Shown: positions 29,761 through 37,728 of the stretch, piece by piece
Position numbering within the stretch: the first letter of the stretch is position 1
Layout: every line of letters starts with the position of its first letter
From: JAHJRN01 sp043805355
Lineage (GTDB): Bacteria > Patescibacteriota > Patescibacteriia > 2-12-FULL-60-25
Length of the DNA: 38,069 bases
Assembly (NCBI GenBank): GCA_043805355.1
Contig: JAZDIB010000017.1
Coordinates: 1-38,069, forward strand
Reading direction: 5' to 3'
Notes under the pieces: model-generated
The model's input: the letters and a program-made list of their open reading frames with translations, nothing else
Databases searched by the model: none
What the model was told of the DNA's origin: nothing
Position numbers and translations under genes: made by a program

Positions 29761-30954
29761 ATGGCAGAACTTTTCGACCGCTCCAAGCCGCACGTCAATG
29801 TCGGGACCATCGGTCACGTTGACCACGGAAAAACCACCCTCACGGCGGCATTGCTTGCCGTTTTGAACGCGAGGGGTCAGAAAGCCCAAACGAAGGGCGT
29901 CGACGACCTCGACAAGGCGCCTGAATCAAAGACGCGCGGTATCACCATCGCGACAGCGCACGTCGAGTACGAGTCCGAGAAGCGCCACTATGCGCACGTG
30001 GACTGCCCTGGTCACGCGGACTACATCAAGAACATGATCACGGGTGCCGCCCAGATGGACGGCGCGGTCCTCGTCGTCGCGGCCACGGATGGCCCGATGC
30101 CGCAGACCCGCGAGCATATTCTCCTCGCGCACCAGGTCGGCGTTCCGACCATCGTCGTCTTCCTGAACAAGGTGGACATGGTGGACGATCCAGAGCTCAT
30201 CGACCTCGTCGAGCAGGAAGTCCGTGACCTCCTCAAGAAATACGAATACGACGGCGACAACACCCCGATTATCCGTGGTTCGGCCTTGAAGGCCCTTCAG
30301 AACCCGACGGACGAGGAAGCGACGAAGCCGATCATGGAGCTCGTGAAGGCCTTGGACGAATACATCCCGGAGCCTGTTCGTGAGATGGATAAGCCGTTGC
30401 TCATGCCGATCGAGGACGTGTTCTCCATCGAAGGCCGCGGGACGGTCGTCACCGGACGCATCGAGCGCGGCATGGTCAAGATCAACGAGGAGGTGGAGAT
30501 CGTCGGCCTTGGTGAGACCCGCAAGACGGTCGTCACCGGCATTGAGATGTTCAACAAGCAGCTCACGGAAGGCAGGGCGGGCGACAACGCTGGCTTGCTC
30601 CTCCGCGGCATCAAGAAGGAAGAGGTCGAGCGCGGTATGGTCCTTGCGAAGCCGGGTTCCATCACCCCGCACACGGAAGTCGAAGCGGAGGTGTACGCCT
30701 TGACCAAGGATGAAGGCGGTCGCCACAAGCCGTTCCTCTCGGGCTACAAGCCGCAGTTCTACATCCGCACGACGGACGTGACGGGCGAGGTGACCCTTCC
30801 GGAAGGTGTGGCCATGGTCAACCCCGGCGACACGGTCAACGGCATGAAGATCACGCTCATCGTCCCGGTCGCTATCGAAGAAAAGATGCGCTTCGCCATC
30901 CGCGAAGGGGGCCGAACGGTCGGCGCCGGCGTCGTGACGAAGATCGTCAAATAA
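29761..30954 (+). CDS. tuf: Elongation factor Tu
   Basis: EF-Tu is the GTPase that delivers aminoacyl-tRNA to the ribosome. The 397-residue protein has all signatures: G1 GHVDHGKTTLTAALLAV, switch I with SKTRGITIATAHVEYE, G3 DCPGHADYIKNM, G4 NKVDMVDD, and domain II/III motifs FSIEGRGTVVTGRIERG and KPQFYIRTTDVTGEV. Length is standard. The promoter lies at 29664-29692 and the leader has no Shine-Dalgarno sequence. The gene is followed by rpsJ after 29 bases with no terminator, so the tuf promoter may carry transcription into the S10 operon. Confidence 0.98.
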   Translation: MAELFDRSKPHVNVGTIGHVDHGKTTLTAALLAVLNARGQKAQTKGVDDLDKAPESKTRGITIATAHVEYESEKRHYAHVDCPGHADYIKNMITGAAQMDGAVLVVAATDGPMPQTREHILLAHQVGVPTIVVFLNKVDMVDDPELIDLVEQEVRDLLKKYEYDGDNTPIIRGSALKALQNPTDEEATKPIMELVKALDEYIPEPVREMDKPLLMPIEDVFSIEGRGTVVTGRIERGMVKINEEVEIVGLGETRKTVVTGIEMFNKQLTEGRAGDNAGLLLRGIKKEEVERGMVLAKPGSITPHTEVEAEVYALTKDEGGRHKPFLSGYKPQFYIRTTDVTGEVTLPEGVAMVNPGDTVNGMKITLIVPVAIEEKMRFAIREGGRTVGAGVVTKIVK

Positions 30955-30983
30955 GACGTGAACGAAGGCTAACGGGCACTGAT

Positions 30984-31328
30984 ATGACTGAACCTGCCGT
31001 GAAGAAGGCCGCGAAGGACGCATCCTCGTCCCGCGTCCGAATCAAGATCCGCGCGTACGATCACAAGATCATCGACCAGTCCACCCGTACGATCATCGAT
31101 ACGGCGGAACGGACGGGTGCGAAGGTGGTCGGGCCGGTCCCGTTGCCGACAGAGAAGAAGAAGTGGACCGTCAACCGATCCACGTTCGTCCACAAGAACG
31201 CCCGCGAACAGTTCGAGATGCGCATCCACAAGCGCATCGTCGACATCCTCGACCCGAACGCGAAGACCATCGACGCGCTCACGAGCCTGAACCTGCCCGC
31301 CGGCGTCGACGTCGAGATCAAGATGTAA
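30984..31328 (+). CDS. rpsJ: Ribosomal protein uS10
   Basis: uS10 is a small-subunit head protein and also the partner of NusB in antitermination. The 114-residue protein has the core VRIKIRAYDHKIIDQSTRTI, GPVPLPTEKKKWTVNRSTFV and FEMRIHKRIVDILDPN. It has an N-terminal extension of about 16 residues (EPAVKKAAKDASSS) beyond the usual length. It follows tuf directly. The gap of 256 bases to rplC is unusual within this operon and holds strong hairpins, described separately. T precedes the ATG. Confidence 0.97.
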   Translation: MTEPAVKKAAKDASSSRVRIKIRAYDHKIIDQSTRTIIDTAERTGAKVVGPVPLPTEKKKWTVNRSTFVHKNAREQFEMRIHKRIVDILDPNAKTIDALTSLNLPAGVDVEIKM

Positions 31329-31584
31329 GTCCGTACCCCGTCAGGACGTTTCCCAAGGAGTAAGTTGCTTCCCGCCGATATCGACGGGATAACCCCCACC
31401 AGCGAAGTGGGGCCACGGCATAACCTCCCTGCGCGCGACGCGATGACGGTCCATCCGCTCACAATCAACCGCCTTTGATCGCGCAGAGGCCCGCACATGT
31501 TCCGAGACGACGACGTCACGGCCCATGTGAGGGCCTTTGTGCATCTCAACTGTCCCCGCAGTTTGCGGGGCGACAGTACCTACT
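31329..31584 (+). promoter_or_regulatory. Structured leader of rplC, candidate regulatory RNA
   Basis: The 256 bases between rpsJ and rplC hold no gene but at least five hairpins: CCCG/CGGG (31371-31388); CCCCAC/GTGGGG (31394-31412); CCTC-CTGCGCG/CGCGCAGAGG (31424-31489); GGCCC-CACATG/CATGTG-GGGCC (31488-31535); and ACTGTC-CCCGC/GCGGG-GACAGT (31549-31577), which ends 7 bases before the rplC ATG at 31585. The third and fourth share two bases, so they may alternate. A TTGCTT-17-GATAAC promoter-like pair is at 31365-31393. Autoregulation by a ribosomal protein such as L3 or L4 is inferred, by analogy with other S10-operon leaders. Confidence 0.55.
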
Positions 31585-32187
31585 ATGAAATTCATCCTTG
31601 CGAAGAAAATCGAGATGTCGCAGGTCTTCCGTCCCGATGGGACGGTTGTTCCCGTGACCCTTTTGCAGGCAGGACCGTGCGTCGTGACGCAGGTGAAGGA
31701 CATGACGACCGACGGCTACACGTCGGTCCAGATTGGGTTCCTCGAGGCGAAGAAGCTCGCGAAGCCTCAGGAAGGTCACTTGAAGGATTTGCCAAAACTA
31801 CGCGTGCTTCGGGAGTTCCGGACCGATGACGTGGCGTCCCTGAAGCGGGGCGACACCATCGAAGCGGCCGCGTTCGTCATCGGCGACGTCGTCGACGTGA
31901 CGGGCACGTCCAAGGGGAAGGGATTCCAGGGCGTCGTCAAGCGCCATCATTTTCATGGACATCCGAAGACGCACGGACACAAGGACCAGGAACGCATGCC
32001 AGGTTCGTCCGGAGCCGGCGGGCTGCAACACGTGCTGAAGGGGACACGGAAACCCGGACGCATGGGCGGCGACGCCGTGACGGTCAAGAACCTTGAGGTC
32101 ATCGAGATCCGCGACGGCGGTATCCTCGCCGTGAAGGGCGCCGTGCCTGGGGCGCGGAATGCCGTCCTTGAGCTCCGAACCGCGTAA
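31585..32187 (+). CDS. rplC: Ribosomal protein uL3
   Basis: The 200-residue protein of the large subunit shows the uL3 core: VVPVTLLQAGPCVVTQVK, GTSKGKGFQGVVKRHHFHG and GTRKPGRMGGDAVTVKN. The central loop that reaches the peptidyl-transferase centre is present. The start at 31585 gives the family N-terminus MKFILAKKIEMSQVF; the longer frame upstream lies in the hairpin. The ATG is preceded by T and by the base of a stable hairpin, and there is no Shine-Dalgarno sequence, so translation initiation may depend on that structure. It is followed by rplD. Confidence 0.97.
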   Translation: MKFILAKKIEMSQVFRPDGTVVPVTLLQAGPCVVTQVKDMTTDGYTSVQIGFLEAKKLAKPQEGHLKDLPKLRVLREFRTDDVASLKRGDTIEAAAFVIGDVVDVTGTSKGKGFQGVVKRHHFHGHPKTHGHKDQERMPGSSGAGGLQHVLKGTRKPGRMGGDAVTVKNLEVIEIRDGGILAVKGAVPGARNAVLELRTA

Positions 32188-32191
32188 GCAT

Positions 32192-32824
32192 ATGCCAAAC
32201 GTCATCGTCTACAACCAGGAAGGCACACAGACCGGCGAGATGGAACTTTCCGCCGCGCATTTCGGCGTGAAGGTGAGCCCGACGCTGGTGCACGACATGG
32301 TCGTCGCGCAGGAAGCGAACGCGCGTCGCAACACGGGACACACCAAGACCAAGGGCGAGGTGCAGGGAGGCGGCAAGAAGCCGTGGAAGCAGAAGGGGAC
32401 CGGCCGCGCCCGCCAGGGCTCGACGCGCAACCCGCACTGGGTCGGCGGCGGCGTCGCCCACGGACCGCGCAACGTCCGGAACTTCAGCGTGAAGGTGAAC
32501 CGCAAGGCCAAGCGTCAGGCGTTGTTCATGGCGCTCTCCGACAAGGTCTCGGACGGAAAACTCCTCGTGCTCGAACCGCCGACGTTCACGGCGCCGAAGA
32601 CGAAGATCGCCGCGGCGATGCTCCGCAGCCTCCCGCTCGGACGCCGGACGCTCCTCGTCATCCCCGCATCGAACCCGTCGTTCCTGCGCATGGTGCGAAA
32701 TCTTGGGAACGTGAAACTCGTGACCGCGAACACCCTGAACATCGTTGATATCGTGAACACCCCGACGATCCTCTTCCAGAAGGACGCGGTAGCCGCTTTC
32801 GAGAAACTCTATGGGACTGTTTAA
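32192..32824 (+). CDS. rplD: Ribosomal protein uL4
   Basis: The 210-residue protein of the exit-tunnel wall has VGVKVSPTLVHDMVV-like strands, the extended loop QGGGKKPWKQKGTGRARQGS and RNPHWVGGGVAHGP with the family tunnel signature, and FMALSDKVSDGKLLVLE at the core. In many bacteria L4 represses its own operon by binding the leader. The ATG at 32192 follows rplC after 4 bases with CAT before it. The end overlaps rplW by 14 bases. Length is normal for uL4. Confidence 0.97.
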   Translation: MPNVIVYNQEGTQTGEMELSAAHFGVKVSPTLVHDMVVAQEANARRNTGHTKTKGEVQGGGKKPWKQKGTGRARQGSTRNPHWVGGGVAHGPRNVRNFSVKVNRKAKRQALFMALSDKVSDGKLLVLEPPTFTAPKTKIAAAMLRSLPLGRRTLLVIPASNPSFLRMVRNLGNVKLVTANTLNIVDIVNTPTILFQKDAVAAFEKLYGTV

Positions 32825-33239
32825 CCGCACGAAGCAGACGCCGCCGCCGAAGAAGGTGGCCGCGTCCGACAAGAAGCCGGCGAAGGACGCCGAACCGAAG
32901 GAACCCGTGGCGGAAGCCGCGGAGACGTCCGTCGTCGCGGCCCCGACCGTCCTCGGCGGGAATTCGCCGCGCCTGCTCGTGAAGCCGCATGTGAGCGAGA
33001 AGGCCGCATCGTCCCCGAAGGGCACGTATGTGTTCGACGTCCCGCTCAATGCCAACAAGGTGGAGATTCGGAAGGCCGTCGAGGCGCTGTACAAAGTGTC
33101 GGTCGAGTCCGTCCGGACCGTCCGAGGCATCGGGAAGTACCTGAAGCGCGGCCGCATCGAGGGATACCGCTCCAATTGGAAGAAGGCCATCGTCACGCTC
33201 AAGGACGGGCAGATGCTCGATCTCTACGAAGGAGTCTAA
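32811..33239 (+). CDS. rplW: Ribosomal protein uL23 with a long N-terminal extension
   Basis: uL23 sits at the tunnel exit and docks the signal-recognition particle and trigger factor. The core starts at about residue 52 (SPRLLVKPHVSEKAASS) and continues GTYVFDVPLNANKVEIRKAV and GIGKYLKRGRIEGYRSNWKK to the end. An extension of about 50 residues, rich in Lys, Ala, Pro and Glu (TPPPKKVAASDKKPAKD), precedes it. The ATG at 32811 overlaps rplD by 14 bases, so the genes are coupled. The length of 142 compares with about 95-100 in most bacteria. Confidence 0.95.
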   Translation: MGLFNRTKQTPPPKKVAASDKKPAKDAEPKEPVAEAAETSVVAAPTVLGGNSPRLLVKPHVSEKAASSPKGTYVFDVPLNANKVEIRKAVEALYKVSVESVRTVRGIGKYLKRGRIEGYRSNWKKAIVTLKDGQMLDLYEGV

Positions 33240-33243
33240 GCAT

Positions 33244-34077
33244 ATGCCGATCAAGATCTACCGACCCAACACGAGCGGACGCCGCATCTCATCGGTGCAG
33301 GATACGTCTGACGTGACGCGGAAATCGCCCGAGAAGAAGCTGACGATCGCCCGCAAGGAGTACGCCGGACGTACCAACGGGAAGCTCACCGTCCGCCATA
33401 AGGGCGGCGGCGTGGCGCAGCGCATCCGTATCGTGGACTTCCGCCGCAACAAGTTCGATATCCCTGCGCGCGTCGATTCGATCGAATACGACCCGAATCG
33501 CGGCGCCCGCATCTCGCTCCTCGTCTACAAGGACGGCGAGAAGCGCTACATGCTGATGCCTGACGGACAGAAGGTCGGCGACACGGTCATGTCCACAAAG
33601 GGGACGACCGACATCACGGTCGGAAACCGCCTCCCGCTCGGCAACATGCCGATCGGCGTCACGGTGCACGACGTCGAGCTCCAGCCCGGGAAGGGCGGAC
33701 AGATTGGCCGCGGCGCAGGCACCGCCATCCAGCTCATGGCCGTCAAGGGGTCGTATGCGACGCTGAAGCTCCCGTCCGGAGAGACGCGGAACGTGCAGAA
33801 GGATTGCATGGCCACGATCGGCACGGTCTCGAATCCGGATTGGCGCCTCGTGCGTTGGGGCAAGGCGGGGCGCATGCGCCTGCGCGGCATCAAGCCGACT
33901 GTCCGCGGCAAGGCCATGAACCCGGTCGATCACCCGCACGGAGGCGGCGAAGGCAAGCATCCGATCGGCATGAAGTACGCCAAGACCAAGTGGGGCAAAC
34001 ACGCGATGGGCGTGAAGACGCGCCGGAAGAATCGGCCGTCGGACAAACTCATTCTCCAACGCCGACGTAAGAAATAA
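33244..34077 (+). CDS. rplB: Ribosomal protein uL2
   Basis: The 277-residue protein is needed for subunit joining and peptidyl-transferase activity. The core motifs are present: TSGRRISSVQD near the start, HKGGGVAQRIRIVDFRRNK, GDTVMSTKG, the functional VKGSYATLKLPSGE, and the universal C-terminal NPVDHPHGGGEGKHPIG with its catalytic-site His. Length is standard. Unlike most starts here, it has an AGGAG about 8 bases upstream as well as T at -1, perhaps because the preceding gene's last codons happen to encode it. It is followed by rpsS after 3 bases. Confidence 0.98.
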   Translation: MPIKIYRPNTSGRRISSVQDTSDVTRKSPEKKLTIARKEYAGRTNGKLTVRHKGGGVAQRIRIVDFRRNKFDIPARVDSIEYDPNRGARISLLVYKDGEKRYMLMPDGQKVGDTVMSTKGTTDITVGNRLPLGNMPIGVTVHDVELQPGKGGQIGRGAGTAIQLMAVKGSYATLKLPSGETRNVQKDCMATIGTVSNPDWRLVRWGKAGRMRLRGIKPTVRGKAMNPVDHPHGGGEGKHPIGMKYAKTKWGKHAMGVKTRRKNRPSDKLILQRRRKK

Positions 34078-34080
34078 CGT

Positions 34081-34416
34081 ATGTCACGAAGCCTGAAAAA
34101 GGGTCCCTTCACGGAACCCAAGCTCCTCGCCAAAGCGGCGAAGGTGAAGCCCGGGGACAAAGTGGTCATCAAGACCTGGTACCGCGCTTCGACCATCACG
34201 CCCGCCATGGTGGGGCTTACGTTCGGCGTGCATAACGGCAGAATCCACATCCCGGTCTTCGTCGTCGAGAACATGGTCGGACACAAGCTCGGCGAGTTTT
34301 CTCCGACGCGCAAGTTCGTGCGGCACGGCGGCAAGATGCAGAAGGAGATCGAGGCCTCGAAGTCGGCCGTCCCCGCTGCAGCCGCTCCCTCCGCGGCACC
34401 CGCACCCAAGAAATAA
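34081..34416 (+). CDS. rpsS: Ribosomal protein uS19 with C-terminal tail
   Basis: The 111-residue protein of the small-subunit head has RSLKKGPFTEPKLLAKAAK, the core TWYRASTITPAMVGLTFGVHNG and the conserved IHIPVFVVENMVGHKLGEF and PTRKFVRHGG. The last 20 residues (SKSAVPAAAAPSAAPAPKK) form an Ala/Pro/Lys tail not found in most bacteria. It follows rplB after 3 bases and precedes rplV by 3 bases. T precedes the ATG. Confidence 0.96.
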   Translation: MSRSLKKGPFTEPKLLAKAAKVKPGDKVVIKTWYRASTITPAMVGLTFGVHNGRIHIPVFVVENMVGHKLGEFSPTRKFVRHGGKMQKEIEASKSAVPAAAAPSAAPAPKK

Positions 34417-34419
34417 CGT

Positions 34420-34881
34420 ATGGACGTCCACGCATCTCTCCGCCATCTCCGGATGGCCCCCCGTAAGGTCCGCCTCGTGGTCGACCTCGTTCGCGGTCTT
34501 CCCGTGGCCGAGGCCCTGCAGCGGTTGGCGTTCCTCCAGAAGGACGCTTCCTTGCCCGTTCGCAAGCTCATTGAGTCCGCCATCGCGAACGCCGAGCATA
34601 ATTTCAAGCTCGATCGGTCCACGCTCGTCGTCAAGTCGATTGCCGCGGACGGAGGCGCGACGCTCAAGCGCTGGCGCCCTCGTGCGCACGGACGCGCCGC
34701 GCCGATTCGTAAGCGCACGACGCACATCACGCTCGTGCTGGCTCCGGCATCCGAAATCGTCCCGTCGAAGCGCTCCGTGAAGAAGGCCGCCGTGAAGGCG
34801 AAGAAGACCGCTCCGAAGAGAGTCTCGAAACAGCGTGCCGCGAAGAAGGCCGCGAAGCCGGAAACCACAACCACCGCATAA
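34420..34881 (+). CDS. rplV: Ribosomal protein uL22 with a basic tail
   Basis: The 153-residue protein lines the exit tunnel with a long beta-hairpin. The core is visible as LRMAPRKVRLVVDLVRGL, EALQRLAFLQKDASLPVRKLIESAIANAEHN and the hairpin SIAADGGATLKRWRPRAHGRAAPIRKRTTHI. After residue about 115 it continues with a Lys/Ala/Thr-rich tail of about 35 residues (KKAAVKAKKTAPKRVSKQ), making it longer than usual. It follows rpsS by 3 bases and precedes rpsC by 1 base. T precedes the ATG. Confidence 0.96.
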   Translation: MDVHASLRHLRMAPRKVRLVVDLVRGLPVAEALQRLAFLQKDASLPVRKLIESAIANAEHNFKLDRSTLVVKSIAADGGATLKRWRPRAHGRAAPIRKRTTHITLVLAPASEIVPSKRSVKKAAVKAKKTAPKRVSKQRAAKKAAKPETTTTA

Positions 34882-34882
34882 T

Positions 34883-35623
34883 ATGGGTCACAAAGTCCAT
34901 CCAAAAGCATTTCGTCTCGGGACGACCACGACCTGGCCGTCGCGGTGGTTTGCGCGCGATGCCGCCTACCGTTCGCTCCTCAAACAGGACATTGAGCTCC
35001 GCGGCTTCCTGAAGAAGGAACTGAAGGACGCACAGGTGAGCGAGGTCACGGTCGAACGCTCCCGCGGGACGCTCGTCATCACGATCTCGACCGGCAAGCC
35101 GGGCCTCGTGATCGGCCGCTCCGGCGCCGGCATCGAGGATCTGAAGAAGAAGCTCCTGAAGACGTTCTTCGCGGGCAAGAAGGTGCAGCTGCAGGTCAAC
35201 GTCGTCGAAGCGCCGAAGGCGGCCCTCGAGTCCGCGATCGTCGCGCAGCAGGTCGTTCAGGACCTCGAACGACGCATGCCCTTCCGTCGCGTCTTCCGCA
35301 TGGCGGTGGAACGCGTGAAGAAGGCAGGCGCGCTCGGCGTGAAGATCGCCGTCGCAGGACGCCTGAACGGCGCCGAAATCGCACGACGCGAATGGCTCGG
35401 GTGGGGCAAAATCCCGCTCACGAACCTCCGCGCCGACATCGACTACGCGATCGACACAGCCCACACCATGGCCGGCGCCATCGGCGTGAAGGTCTGGATT
35501 TACCGAGGCGACATCTTCGAGCAGGACCGGCTCGCGCAGTACCAGCCCACGACGCCGGCTCGCGCACGCCACGGAGGCGGTCACGATCGCCGCGGACCGA
35601 TGTCCGCCGGCCCGAACGCCTAA
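34883..35623 (+). CDS. rpsC: Ribosomal protein uS3
   Basis: The 246-residue protein at the mRNA entry site has the N-terminal GHKVHPKAFRLG, a KH domain with the GxxG loop (IGRSGAGIEDLKKKL), and the C-terminal domain with RVFRMAVERVKKAGALGVKIAVAGRLNGAEIAR. The C-terminal tail is basic and Gly/Arg-rich (RARHGGGHDRRGPMS). The ATG at 34883 gives the family start; the longer frame upstream overlaps rplV. The stop of rplV ends 1 base before. Length is within the normal range. Confidence 0.97.
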   Translation: MGHKVHPKAFRLGTTTTWPSRWFARDAAYRSLLKQDIELRGFLKKELKDAQVSEVTVERSRGTLVITISTGKPGLVIGRSGAGIEDLKKKLLKTFFAGKKVQLQVNVVEAPKAALESAIVAQQVVQDLERRMPFRRVFRMAVERVKKAGALGVKIAVAGRLNGAEIARREWLGWGKIPLTNLRADIDYAIDTAHTMAGAIGVKVWIYRGDIFEQDRLAQYQPTTPARARHGGGHDRRGPMSAGPNA

Positions 35624-35635
35624 ACGAACACGCGT

Positions 35636-36055
35636 ATGCTGATTCCGAAGAAGGTCAAACACCGAAAGTGGCATAAGGGCCGCCGCCGCAACATCCGCGG
35701 GGCGACCGATAAGATCGAACTCGCGTTCGGGAGCTATGGGCTGAAGGCGCTCACGGGCGCGTGGGTCTCGGCCCGGCAGGTCGAGGCGGCACGCCGCGTG
35801 CTCACCCGCTACACCAAGCGCGGCGGCAAGATCTGGATCCGCATCTTCGCGGACCATCCGGTCACGAAGAAGGGGAATGAGGTGCCGATGGGCGCCGGCA
35901 AAGGCGCTGTCGACCACTACGTCTCGGTCGTGAAGGCGGGCACCGTGATGTTCGAGATGGACGGCATCCCCGCGGCTTCCGCGAAGGTGGCCCTCGAACT
36001 CGCGGCCTATAAGCTCGCATGCCGTTGCAAGTACATCACCAAGGAAATCGTATGA
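35636..36055 (+). CDS. rplP: Ribosomal protein uL16
   Basis: The 139-residue protein near the A-site tRNA elbow has LIPKKVKHRKWHKGRRRN at the start, FGSYGLKALTGAWVSARQVEAARRVLTRYTKRGGKIWIRIFADHPVTKKGNEVPMGAGKGAV-type features in order (Ile-Arg-Ile-Phe, PMGAGKG) and ALELAAYKLACRCKYI at the end. Length is standard. It overlaps the rpmC start by 4 bases. T precedes its own ATG and there is no Shine-Dalgarno sequence. Confidence 0.97.
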   Translation: MLIPKKVKHRKWHKGRRRNIRGATDKIELAFGSYGLKALTGAWVSARQVEAARRVLTRYTKRGGKIWIRIFADHPVTKKGNEVPMGAGKGAVDHYVSVVKAGTVMFEMDGIPAASAKVALELAAYKLACRCKYITKEIV

Positions 36056-36246
36056 TGAACCCGAAGGACCTCATCCAGAAGCAGCACGACGAGTTGGAAC
36101 GGCTCGCTGGCGAGCTGCGCGCGGACATCCGCGATTTCCGATTCAAGGTCGCGACCCGGCAGTACACCAAGGTCCGGACGCTCCGGAACGCGAAGAAGGA
36201 CCTGGCCCGCGTGCTCACGGCCCTGACCCAGAAAGACGAACGCTAA
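36052..36246 (+). CDS. rpmC: Ribosomal protein uL29
   Basis: The 64-residue two-helix protein near the tunnel exit has the family pattern KDLIQKQHDELERLAGELRADIRDFRFKV, then RTLRNAKKDLARVLTALTQ. Its ATG (36052) overlaps the rplP stop as ATGA; a second Met follows at once, so the exact start is uncertain by one residue. Both are preceded by T or G. It precedes rpsQ by 9 bases. Confidence 0.93.
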   Translation: MMNPKDLIQKQHDELERLAGELRADIRDFRFKVATRQYTKVRTLRNAKKDLARVLTALTQKDER

Positions 36247-36255
36247 TCCACACGT

Positions 36256-36537
36256 ATGACAGCACTCACTGAGACAACGAACGTCACGCGATCGAAGCGC
36301 CGCCGCCTCGAGGGTGTCGTCGTGTCCACCAAGATGACGAAGACCGTTGTCGTACGCGTGGATCGGCGCATCGCGCACGAGAAGTACGGCAAGGTCTTCA
36401 CGCGATCGAGGAACTTCAAGGTGCACGACGAGCACGGAAAGGCCAAGCTCGGCGACGTGATCCTCTTCGAGGAGACGCGTCCCATCTCGAAGGATAAGCG
36501 CTGGCGGTTCATCTCGACCGTCACCGCCGCCGCATAA
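36256..36537 (+). CDS. rpsQ: Ribosomal protein uS17
   Basis: The 93-residue protein of the small-subunit body has RRLEGVVVSTKMTKTVVVRV, the core RIAHEKYGKVFTRSRNFKVHDE and the end GDVILFEETRPISKDKRWRF. The first 13 residues are an extension. It follows rpmC by 9 bases; CGT-ATG start and no Shine-Dalgarno sequence. Confidence 0.96.
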   Translation: MTALTETTNVTRSKRRRLEGVVVSTKMTKTVVVRVDRRIAHEKYGKVFTRSRNFKVHDEHGKAKLGDVILFEETRPISKDKRWRFISTVTAAA

Positions 36538-36541
36538 CCGT

Positions 36542-36913
36542 ATGGTCCAACATCGATCCATGTTGCAGGTCGCAGATAACACCGGAGCCAAGAAGCTCCA
36601 GTGCATCCGCGTGCTTGGCGGCTACAAGAAGCGCACCGCGGGCCTCGCGGATGTCATCACGTGCGTCGTCAAGGTCGCCGTCCCGCACGGCACCGTGAAG
36701 AAGTCGGATGTGGTCCACGCCGTGCTCGTGCGCGCGCACAAGGAGACGCGACGCGCCGACGGGACGTACATCCGTTTCGACGACAACGCCGCGGTCATCA
36801 TCGACCGCAAGACCCGGGAACCGAAGGGGACCCGCATCTTCGGTCCGGTGGCGCGCGAGCTCCGCAGCAAGGGCTTCATGAAGATCGTCTCCCTGGCGCC
36901 TGAAGTGCTCTGA
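36542..36913 (+). CDS. rplN: Ribosomal protein uL14
   Basis: The 123-residue protein forms an intersubunit bridge and is a binding site for silencing factors. The family core is complete: HRSMLQVADNTGAKKLQCIRV, KKSDVVHAVLVRAHKETRR and the later GTRIFGPVARELRSKGFMKIVSLAPEV. Length is standard. It follows rpsQ by 4 bases and precedes rplX by 1 base. Confidence 0.98.
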   Translation: MVQHRSMLQVADNTGAKKLQCIRVLGGYKKRTAGLADVITCVVKVAVPHGTVKKSDVVHAVLVRAHKETRRADGTYIRFDDNAAVIIDRKTREPKGTRIFGPVARELRSKGFMKIVSLAPEVL

Positions 36914-36914
36914 T

Positions 36915-37184
36915 ATGATGAAATTCCGCATCAAGACCGGCGACATCGTGAAGGTCATCGCCGGCAAGGACAAAGGAAAGACCGGAAAGGTCATGCAGAC
37001 GTTCCCGAAGATGAACCGCGTCGTCGTGGAAGGCGTGAACGTGTCGAAGCGGCACCTGCGCTCCAAGCGCTCCGGCGAGAAGGGACAGACGGTCGAGTTC
37101 TCCATGCCGCTCAACGCGTCGAACGTCCTGCCGGTCACGGAGAGCGGCACGACGGTCCGCCATGACGACAAACCCAAGGCCTGA
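36915..37184 (+). CDS. rplX: Ribosomal protein uL24
   Basis: The 89-residue protein has the KOW motif GDIVKVIAGKDKGKTGKV typical of uL24, followed by RVVVEGVNVSKRHLRSK and GQTVEFSMPLNASNVLPVT. It is shorter than the E. coli form (about 104), lacking the C-terminal domain extension. A second Met follows the first, so the start may be 36918. The stop is separated from rplE by 1 base. Confidence 0.96.
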   Translation: MMKFRIKTGDIVKVIAGKDKGKTGKVMQTFPKMNRVVVEGVNVSKRHLRSKRSGEKGQTVEFSMPLNASNVLPVTESGTTVRHDDKPKA

Positions 37185-37185
37185 T

Positions 37186-37722
37186 ATGACGCTCAAAGAA
37201 CGCTACACAAAGGAGATCGCACCGGCGCTGGCTAAGGAGTTCGGCATCGCCAACGCGCTCGCCGTCCCCAAGGTCGCGGCCATCACGGTCTCGATCGGGG
37301 CCTCGCAGGGGCTGAAGGACCCCAAGTTCTTCGAGACCGCCGAGAATACCCTCGCGCGCATCACGGGCCAACGGTCCGTCAAGACGAAGGCGAAGCAGTC
37401 CATCGCGAGCTTCAAGATCCGCAAGGGCATGGTCGTCGGCCTGCGCGTCACGCTCCGTGGGCCGCGCATGTGGCACTTCCTCGAGAAGCTGCTCCGCGTC
37501 ACGTTCCCGCGCATCCGCGATTTCCGCGGCATCACCACGAAGCACGTCGACGGCCGCGGCAATATCTCCATCGGCTTCCGCGAGTTCCTCTCGTTCCCGG
37601 AGATCCGCCCTGACGAGGTGGAGCGCATCCACGGCCTCCAGGTCACGGTTTCGACCACCGCAGGGGACCGCGCGAAGGGCATCGCCCTGCTCCGCGCCCT
37701 CGGATTCCCATTCAACGACTAA
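37186..37722 (+). CDS. rplE: Ribosomal protein uL5
   Basis: The 178-residue protein of the central protuberance contacts 5S rRNA and the P-site tRNA. It has LKERYTKEIAPALAKEFGIA, the core KTKAKQSIASFKIRKGMVVGLRVTLRG with MWHFLEKLLRVTFPRIRDFRG, and the C-terminal GNISIGFREFLSFPEI. Length is standard. The ATG at 37186 is chosen over an earlier frame start because it gives the family N-terminus and lies 1 base after rplX. Confidence 0.97.
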   Translation: MTLKERYTKEIAPALAKEFGIANALAVPKVAAITVSIGASQGLKDPKFFETAENTLARITGQRSVKTKAKQSIASFKIRKGMVVGLRVTLRGPRMWHFLEKLLRVTFPRIRDFRGITTKHVDGRGNISIGFREFLSFPEIRPDEVERIHGLQVTVSTTAGDRAKGIALLRALGFPFND

Positions 37723-37728
37723 TCGCGT

